In this document: positions 55,989 to 64,000 of the stretch, piece by piece
Numbering within the stretch: the first letter of the stretch is position 1
Layout of the letters: every line of letters begins with the position of its first letter
From: Rhopalosiphum padi
Lineage: Eukaryota; Arthropoda; Insecta; Hemiptera; Aphididae
NCBI RefSeq assembly: GCF_020882245.1
Contig: NC_083597.1
Span: 74,936,152-75,000,151 of the forward strand
Reading direction: 5' to 3'
DNA: 64,000 bases
Program-made: the position numbers and the translations under genes
Notes under the pieces: model-generated
Told to the model about the DNA's origin: nothing
Databases searched by the model: none
What the model saw: the letters and a program-made list of their open reading frames with translations, nothing else

Positions 55989-56739
55989 GTATAATTACGA
56001 AATGTCGAAGAATTTTTATTGAAAGTCACAAAGTATAAGATCAATGATCATAATGAATAAAAATAAGGTGTTAAATTGAAAATTTAAATTTTTTTATACC
56101 GTAGTTGTCTCCGTTTGCTCTAATACTTCTGCAGATTTACTCTTTTTTTCTGTTTATAAAAAGTTTTTTAGGCACTTGCAATGACATATATTATGGAAAT
56201 CTATGAATTTATAATTTTTTTTGAATATTTTTGTTTTCTTGCAATACAAACATTTTTTTAGACAAAAAAAGTTAATTTTCTTCACAAAATTATGGTTTAT
56301 ATCCATTTTTTAAAGACTATGCTCAGGAATTCTACGCAAGTTAAATAAATGAATAATATTATATGAAAAATTTCATGTAATATTATAATATTAACTGAAT
56401 GCTTGTGTTGCTAATAGTATCACATAAATAGATAACGTATTACGTAATTAATAATTCTTATTTCTGCCTGATAATATTCTGTTTTTTGAAAAGATAGTTT
56501 ATACTAAACATTCTTATTTTATTAAATAGAAAATTCCAAACAATTCTACTATAATCGGTTTAGTTATTTTCTCAAACTCTATAGAAGCATGGATGTAATA
56601 TAAATTACTAACAACTAACGTAGTGAATATGCCGCAACTACTGGAGGAGCTAGGGGTGCAAAAAACCCCCGGGCCCCGAATGGCCGGACCCAAAATTAAA
56701 TCATAACAATTGGTCTGTAGCCGAACTCGTTGACTCCAC

Positions 56740-56835
56740 AACCGCACACTTTTGATCAAATACTGGACAAAACCGCACACTTTTGGTAAGTTAAAACCGC
56801 ACAATTTTAAAAATTGTCGTATCCAAAAACCGCAT
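56740..56835. repeat. Degenerate AACCGCACA(C)TTTT repeats, four copies
   Basis: AACCGCA occurs at 56740, 56771, 56795 and 56828; the first two copies read AACCGCACACTTTTG. Spacing is irregular (31, 24, 33 bases). The nearby GGGGTGCAAAAAACCCCC at 56653-56670 resembles a transposon end, so the cluster may be subterminal repeats of a decayed element. Confidence 0.6.
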
Positions 56836-57461
56836 TGTTATGATTTCTACCCCAAAAAGGTCGATAAACAAAAAACGCATATATGTACATGTAATTAATT
56901 ATTTATTCTCATTATTCTCATATTTCATCAAAAAAAATTTATATATTCAAAAAATTTAAAAAATTTAAAACTAAAAATATAAAATATTAATTAAGAAAAA
57001 TTTTAAATTTTCAAAGTTTGATTGGCTAAAACCGACTGCCGACGTTGTTTAAAAACTTTATACGATCTCCATCACATAAAAATTCTTCTCAAAATTGAAA
57101 CAAATGCTTCTATATTTAATAGGCAACTTTAGTGGCAACTAAAGACTTGATTATTGTATAGTAGGTTAGTAGGTAGGTACTTATCTTATAATATTAAATA
57201 ATTGGCCACGGCGCCACCACTAAATCCGGCCCGGGACTTACATCCATATTATAACTTATTGATTTTATTAGATTTTTTTCTTATAGATAATTCTGATAAA
57301 AGATATGTTGCGTGATTTATGAGTATATTTTCAATTTGTGACTATTTTTTATTTATTTTATTTAGTTGTAATTTAGTTTTTAGTTGTCTCATTTATCAGT
57401 TTTCTTGATGTAGTTTAAATTAGTTTTATTCTATTTCGTAAAATTTGTTTGTATAATTATA

Positions 57462-58030
57462 GGCTGCATCCGAATTGCAAGAGGTGGCCTCCTAGAGGGG
57501 TATGTCCAAATTACATGCCGAGTATCCACAAATTTATTTATCGTGCATGATGCACTCATATGCACAACTTAAGTCTCAAATTTTATTAATTTATAAGTAC
57601 CTATTATTATATTAATTTGAAAAAATATTTTTGGAACGGTGTTCTTAAATAATATAATATTATTATTATTTATTTGAAATGCCATGTAAAAATGTAAAAT
57701 ACATTTACAATTACCTTAAAGAACAATCGTTTTATTTATTATACCAATATTTCCCAATTTGGTAAAATGTTTACTCGAATACAAAAATATTTCAAACTAG
57801 AAACTAATCAGTTTCTATTCGTGCGTTAAAAAAAAAATAGAAAAATAAAAAATCAAGTTTAAGTTGTGCACCTAAGTGCATGATAAATACAGATAAACTT
57901 GTAGGTATATCGTATATGGCATGCAATTCGAGACAGATCCCTCTAAGAGTTGATGAAGCATAAGAAGCATGATGCAATTTGGACAATCCAATTTATGTTT
58001 ATTTTTTTGGCATGCAATTCGGATGCACCG
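57462..58030. mobile_element. 569-bp element with long inverted ends and 8-bp target duplication
   Basis: GGCTGCATCCGAATTGCA at the left and the inverted right end CGGTGCATCCGAATTGCA share TGCATCCGAATTGCA. The similarity continues inward with mismatches for over 100 bases, for example GTGCATGA and TGCACAACTTAA in inverted order. The 8-bp sequence TAATTATA flanks both sides (57454-57461 and 58031-58038). The 8-bp duplication suits hAT, although the end sequence is not the usual CAG type. The interior ORF on the minus strand has no known domain. Confidence 0.85.
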
Positions 58031-58038
58031 TAATTATA

Positions 58039-60119
58039 TTATATTTAGTTTAATAGGTACACAATAGACATGATTTTAAAATAGTATAAAACATAATATT
58101 TAACATAAATAAAATATTAAAATGTTTATCGTTTACACAAATATTAACCGGTTATATATATTTTTATTTCAATATCATAATTTATCTTTATAACACAGTA
58201 AACTTGTGTTTTTAAATTAGTTATAACTTATGAAAAAAAATAGGTTTCATATGTATAATAATATATAATACATATTATACTATTACAAATAGAAATGTCA
58301 GTAAAATAAATTAACGGTTATTTGACAAAATAAAAAGAATAGTTGCATACGTTTTTTTTTTTAATTTAAATCAAAAATGTTGTACCTATATCTATATAAA
58401 AAAAAAATTAAAAAAAAAAACGCTCATCGCACGTGTAATAGGTTTTGAATAGGTCCCCCTTCTCTTGAACGAGTCAGTTAGAGGTGTGTTCATCTTAGAT
58501 TTTAAAGTGATGATAAATCGTAGTCAAAAAACTACTCAAGTGGAGCTCAATTATTGACGAATAAATTATTATCCGCTAACAGAAAAAAAAAAATTAAATT
58601 AAGCTAAGGAATTAGTGTAAAACATAATTCTGAGTTCAATTTTTAAACTACTTAATAGCTATCATCAAAAACAATTTTGTATTATGACAATAAAACTAAA
58701 GGTACAATAATAATAAATTTATAGCATGGTTATAACTTATATTATTTTAACGTTTGAGACGTTAATTTATTTCTGATCGTGTAATTTGTTTGTATTTAAA
58801 TATCGTATACAATTTCTTAATGATTTAGACCATTTCGTAGTTATAATTAATATATTCAATTTAATATCTGGAGATTTTAAATTGTACCTATATATGATGC
58901 CTCATATAAGTTGTTCGTTGTTCTTATAACAATCTAACGAAAATGCACGCATACGTGAAATTTTTTGTACACGTATTTTGAAATTCAACATTTAACGAAA
59001 TTTAAAATAACGAGTTTAATTCCTCTTAAGTTGTCTTGTTGTGTTTAAAAAAACATTATTAATATTGAGATTTGAAACTATTAGCGCCATTTCGAATATT
59101 ATTATTTTCTAATAAACACAATTAAATTTTTAAAACATTTAGACAAATTTAAGCTATTTATACTTATAAAAATAATGTACAATTTATTTTAATATTATAA
59201 TATTTATAAATTAATTTAATCATATACCGAAATACTAATAGAAAAATAAATTAGTTAAATAGTACTATACATAAGCTGTAAAATATTTTTATAAATAAAA
59301 ACCGTCAAACCATAATGCCATATTAACTCAGAAGTTTTTCGTATTTATGCAATGATTCATCGTCGAATTAAAATCGTATACATTCTTTTCATTCCATTAA
59401 TAATTTACTTAACAAGATAGATTCGAAATAAATTATATAGCAAACAGCGATTTTCCCATGTTTAACACATAAGTGAATTAATAGCATTTATAGCATTATT
59501 ATATAATGCTTATTTAACAGTTGTTATAGTGCATTAAATTCATATCTCCACCGATAAAGCTATTATTACCTATGTCGTGGACCGTGGTCCATAGCCTAAA
59601 CCTAATATTTATATTCACTATAATGCAAAGAGCCTTAGAATGAACTTTAATTTGATAATTTTCACAAGAATGTAAAATATGCTTTTATAAAATACTAAGT
59701 AGTAATATAAATATTGAACTTATAAATAATAAAATAATATAATTTGGTAAATTGTAAGTACAGCGAAATATACAGCGTCGACATTAATTTTGTTTATAAC
59801 TTTATAAAAATGTTTTTGTAAATAATACAGTTATTTTTATTTTTATTTAATTTTTACGTTTATGTTAATAATACATTATGATTATGAAATTGATACTGCT
59901 ATTCACACATGCAATTTTGACATATTACCTAGTATAATTGTACGAGTACATATTTTATAGTTTATTCGCAGTATAATGTATATATTTATTATTTATGACC
60001 CATGTTAGCTGTGGATATTGGATACATTAGGATATGTACCTACCTAAATTGAAAGTTCGTATAATTATATAATTACGAGTAATTTAATTAAGTAAAACAT
60101 AATACATATTGGTCTAGAC
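58039..60119. other. AT-rich intergenic, no gene seen
   Basis: No gene is supported. A T-rich/A-rich hairpin lies near 58350-58422, and a 14-bp palindrome TGGACCGTGGTCCA lies at 59579-59592. Confidence 0.5.
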
Positions 60120-60509
60120 CAGGGGTGGCAAATATTTTTCTAACGTGATGTGTCAAAAATTGCATGATTTTTGTTATTTTATTTCTATTAAGTATATAAA
60201 TAAGAAAAAGTGTAAAAGAATGTGTTGATTGAAATGTATATAGTATTTAGTAGTTATTGTATTTTGTTGGTAATCAAATAAGTTATTTAATATACTGGTA
60301 AGAAATAGTATTTAACAATTTAACATTATACTTTATATGGTATAGGTACTTATTAATTTGTTTAATGTATTTTTTTTTTATTGTACATTTGATGATGATA
60401 ACGAAAAAGTATTTACATTGTTGTCTCATTATTAATTATTAAAAATAAAATATGACATAATATTTTTATTTTTCGCCATTTTAGACGTGCCATGGATTTG
60501 TCATCTCTG
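60120..60509. mobile_element. 390-bp hAT-like MITE with near-perfect 8-bp target duplication
   Basis: The left end CAGGGGTGGCAAAT and the inverted right end CAGAGATGACAAAT match at 11 of 14 positions. The flanks are GTCTAGAC (60112-60119) and GTCTAGAT (60510-60517). No ORF is present. The terminus type and duplication length fit hAT, as for the 26.8-kb element. Confidence 0.82.
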
Positions 60510-62499
60510 GTCTAGATATTTACTTTATTACTTTATACGATTTGTACGATATTACTTTATTTATATTTACTTTTTACGTTCGATAATTGATTTATAAATT
60601 CGTGATTATTACAGTATCTTTTTATTTATCACCATATATAAATGTAACTATTATAAACAAATTAAAATACTTAAAATCTACAACTCAATAATGGAAATTC
60701 GATTTATTCGTGTGAACATTTATTTCATTATACATTTATACCTTAATGATCAAACGTGAATATTATATTATAATAGGTATATATGATCATTATAAGCTGT
60801 ACGTTATATTATATTCGTAGATATACGTATATCTTCATTTGCATAATATAAGAATGATGATGTAACGCTAAAGGGCATAGGTTTAGTTGTATTAAACCAC
60901 ATGATGGGGGGGGCCCCGACTACTACACCACTATAATATTATAGATTATGATTCCTCTTTAGTTTCAAACTAATTTATACAATTTTAGACAACTGTGTCT
61001 ACCTAGGTATATATTTTAATATATCAGTCGTTGTGTAGGCATTAGGCAATACATAATATATAGTACAGGTATCATAAAATATGTGCGTGTTTGTGTAATT
61101 ACATATTTTACCAGTTCTACTTATTAAAATTTAATGATCCCAAACATTTTAACTATACATAGTAGGTACGTCAACGGTATACGGCCCGCTAAAATTCGAT
61201 CCAATTGCACCATATATTATAATATATATAAATAATATAATATATATGAATACAAAAATAAGTCAAATTGTTTATAAATAAGTAAATGATCTTCAATTCT
61301 AGAAGCTTATTTATATATTGTAACTTTGAAAATTACTCATAAATTAATGGGTAGAGGGCGTATTTGGAGATGGGGTTGCAGCAATCGACCCTCTCCTCAT
61401 GATTCAAGTAATTTGTATTAATATAATATACTGTTGTTGAGGAAAATTTATTATTTCTCAAAAAAGATTTTTCTACCTAAGTCATGCATATACATATCTA
61501 ATTTTTTTTTAAGTACCTGCATATTACATGTTATACAGTTTTACCAGTTTAGGTAATAGGTATTAGTGTATACTAATTTTAGTACCCTCGGTCTCTACAA
61601 CTAAATCAAATATACGTAATACCTATGTCACTGCCTGAAAATAGATTTTAAAATTTTGACGTTTACATGATTTAAATACTACAGTACTACCATTGTGCCT
61701 ACACTCTACACATCACAAACATTAAAATAATAATACAATAATAATTATCACAATGACACAAAATTAATACATTATTGAATTAATATACATTTAGTGTACT
61801 TTAGTATACACTTGGGTTAATGTTAGTTGAATCTACTATAATTTGCTTAAAAAATTACCTATCTTTCTATTGTGGACTATGGTTATCATACCCAAGTATC
61901 AATATTGTTAAGTGTTCTAGTTGAGTTAAATATCATCAGATTATCCGACCGATCATATCTAATCTGATGCGGTAGTTCTGATTTCTAAATTGTATTATAT
62001 TAGTTGTCTTGTTCGCAAATGATTTTTTACAAACTTAAGTACCTATCTTGTCATCTTGATATACTGAATTGTGATCGAATTTTATTAAAAGCTGTGTAGA
62101 CAGTTAGACAGCTAGGTAATGTAAAATACTAAATGCTTAGTAAATATGTATAATTCAAATCGTTGTACTGGTCGTAGTCGGCTGTCACTATTGGAAGGCA
62201 TCGTCAGAACGCGATGTTTATATTAGCCGTTTTAAAAATAAACGAGAACTAGCCATACTAAGTATACTAAATGTATATTTTTACGTTTATAGTGGATTAC
62301 TAATTTAAATATTCACTAATCATTACCATTCAATTATGTTTGGTTGATGAAGATTGATGAATGATGATGAGTGATGACTATACAACAATTTTATTTCTAT
62401 TCCAAGTTAAATGAAATTTGTAAATCATACAAATAAATATTAATGTCAAGAAAATTCCAACAAAAAATACTGCATTATAAAAAACGAAGCAAAGAACGG
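60510..62499. other. AT-rich intergenic, no gene seen
   Basis: Nothing coding is visible. Short G- and C-rich islands occur near 60906 and 61355-61390 without further structure. Confidence 0.5.
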
Positions 62500-62690
62500 A
62501 AATGGAGTAGAATTTCGGTAACAACCATGTTTTCCTAAGACTGACCGACCGATTGCAGCCTTAAAGAAAAACAGTAGACGTCGACAGTTTTCTTTAGTTT
62601 TCTCCCGTCTGATTCTCCGTTTTCGTGATCACCATTTGTGAGTGTGTTGTGCAGTGTGACTATTGAGGATATTGCGGTAAAGCGTGTATA
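62500..62690 (+). promoter_or_regulatory. Possible promoter or non-coding first exon
   Basis: A GC-richer island of about 190 bp stands out from the AT-rich flanks. It includes CCGACCGATTGCAGCC, and GTGCAGTGTGACT near 62650, which resembles an arthropod initiator. ATTGCG followed by GTAAAG near 62680 could be a 5' splice site. If real, the coding exons lie to the right of the window. No coding potential is present here. Confidence 0.25.
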
Positions 62691-64000
62691 CCTATGGCTG
62701 TACATTGGTTTGGTTTATATATACACATTTTCTGGGGTTTCAAAACCATAATCTATTCAATATACCGAATTTGTCATGGAGTATTTTTCGGGGATATTTT
62801 GGTATTAGAATTTTTTTTTTTTGAGATATTAAAACAGGGACATTTTGATAGACATATTTAGACATGGCTAGAAGGTCTAGATCTAGAAGACTAGAACCAT
62901 ATTTAAAAAAATAAATCAAAGAATCATTTTGTAAAGATAATTTTTCTTAATAAATACATTTTGACGTTTCGACATTTTATTTTAATTAACATTGTGATTT
63001 TAAATATTTTATCTAGTCTCGAGAAAAATTGTGAATTGTTTAATACCATATTTATATAAGTGCACTGTTATCAAACATGTAGCCCACGGGCTCGTGCTCA
63101 TATATAATTCAAAAAAATATTTTTAAAACTAAAATAATATTAAATATCACGTCTAATAAAAATAAAATGCTGAAACGTCAATATTTTCAGAAAAATGAAC
63201 TACCTATACAAAATGGTAAAATCTCCGAATTTTTTAAAAATAATTAAATTAAAATATGAAATACTTGTAGATTTTATCCTAATGAGTCTTTAAAAAACCA
63301 AATAATTATTATGATATCTCCATTATTTCAAGAGATATTTCAATTAGTAAATCCTCACGGAACATTGTATGTACATTTTATTTTCAATAAAAAAAAAAAA
63401 TTAAAAATTAAAAGATTAGTTTTTTTATTAGTTTTAGAGCTATAACATATATTATTAAAATAATAGATAATAATATTTTAAAGGACGCCATGAAGCGTTG
63501 TCGTAAGTTATAGTCATTTAAAAATATTAAAATAGTCGTTATTTATAAACAATGTACTAAATTATGTATTTGGAATAATGTAAAACGAAACGTAGAGCCC
63601 CTTAGAAGTATTGTTTTTTTTACATTTAAAAAATATGTTTTTAGCTCTTTTGCAGAAATTTATTTGCAATATAAGTGTTTTCAACACCGTAAAATATCAA
63701 TTTTGTTGTATATATTAAGATTATAGTAATTGTAGTTATTCCTATAGTATAGTAAATACTGGCAAGCAGCAAGCTGCAATCACACGCGCTGTTTTACCGG
63801 GAGACTGATAAAACATAGAACAATTTGCTTTAAGAGTAGAGTATAAATATTTTATACATAAAAATGTATATTTTTATATTCTCGTACAAGTACATTTGTT
63901 AATAATGTAGAAATTTAAATTTGAGTTTTTATAGAGTACTTACGCCATAACAATGGTATAAGTATATTGTAAATTTGTAATAGTAAATTAGTAAATCCAT
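62691..64000. other. AT-rich sequence with a possible decayed hAT end
   Basis: The sequence TCAAACATGTAGCCCACGGGCTC near 63072-63095 resembles the subterminal GGCCCGCGGGCC type of hAT-Charlie ends, but no partner end was found. No gene is seen. Confidence 0.35.

Noticed and set aside
56514..56804. 96-codon minus-strand ORF with serine and cysteine runs
   Set aside because: It spans a GC-rich possible transposon end and the AACCGCACA cluster, and has no domain.

Overview
This window looks like nuclear DNA of an aphid or a close hemipteran relative. The coding sequences are animal genes with short GT-AG introns. The non-coding DNA is very AT-rich and full of GTAGGTACCTA-type runs and small terminal-inverted-repeat elements of the kind I associate with aphid genomes. 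The species assignment is inference; no search was run.

Layout. 1-7.3 kb: the 3' part of a KIF21-type kinesin (+), with a coiled coil, WD40 repeats and two alternative last exons. 7.3-9.3 kb: TRAPPC13 (-). 10.0-11.6 kb: MAIP1 (+), head to head with TRAPPC13. 13.8-17.0 kb: a ZIP zinc transporter (-). 17-28.6 kb: a gene desert of decayed transposable elements. 28.6-29.4 kb: RNA polymerase II subunit RPB3 (-), head to head with RIOK2 (+, 30.0-34.5 kb). 36.4-40.0 kb: cohesin subunit SMC3 (-, no introns), head to head with MIC60/mitofilin (+, 40.8-44.8 kb). 45.0-48.6 kb: a divergent ionotropic receptor (-), tail to tail with MIC60. 48.6-64 kb: mostly transposable-element territory, with one small unrecognised gene at 54.6 kb that seems to carry a frameshift.

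The genes do not form one pathway. They are housekeeping genes for ER-Golgi traffic, mitochondrial proteostasis and cristae, transcription, ribosome biogenesis and sister-chromatid cohesion, plus two membrane proteins. Three housekeeping pairs are arranged head to head, each with less than 1 kb between start codons, so shared promoters are plausible.

I found no convincing new biological system. The most interesting items are: a 747-bp Mutator-like element with 9-bp target duplications, three-fold inverted subterminal repeats and a truncated FLYWCH-like zinc-finger ORF; the homologous alternative terminal exons of KIF21; a long inverted repeat inside the receptor intron; a RIOK2 intron that is stop-free and a multiple of three; and the small 54.6-kb gene with a one-base break at an A8 run. 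Exon boundaries were placed by hand from GT-AG signals, reading phase and recalled family resemblance, so they are predictions.
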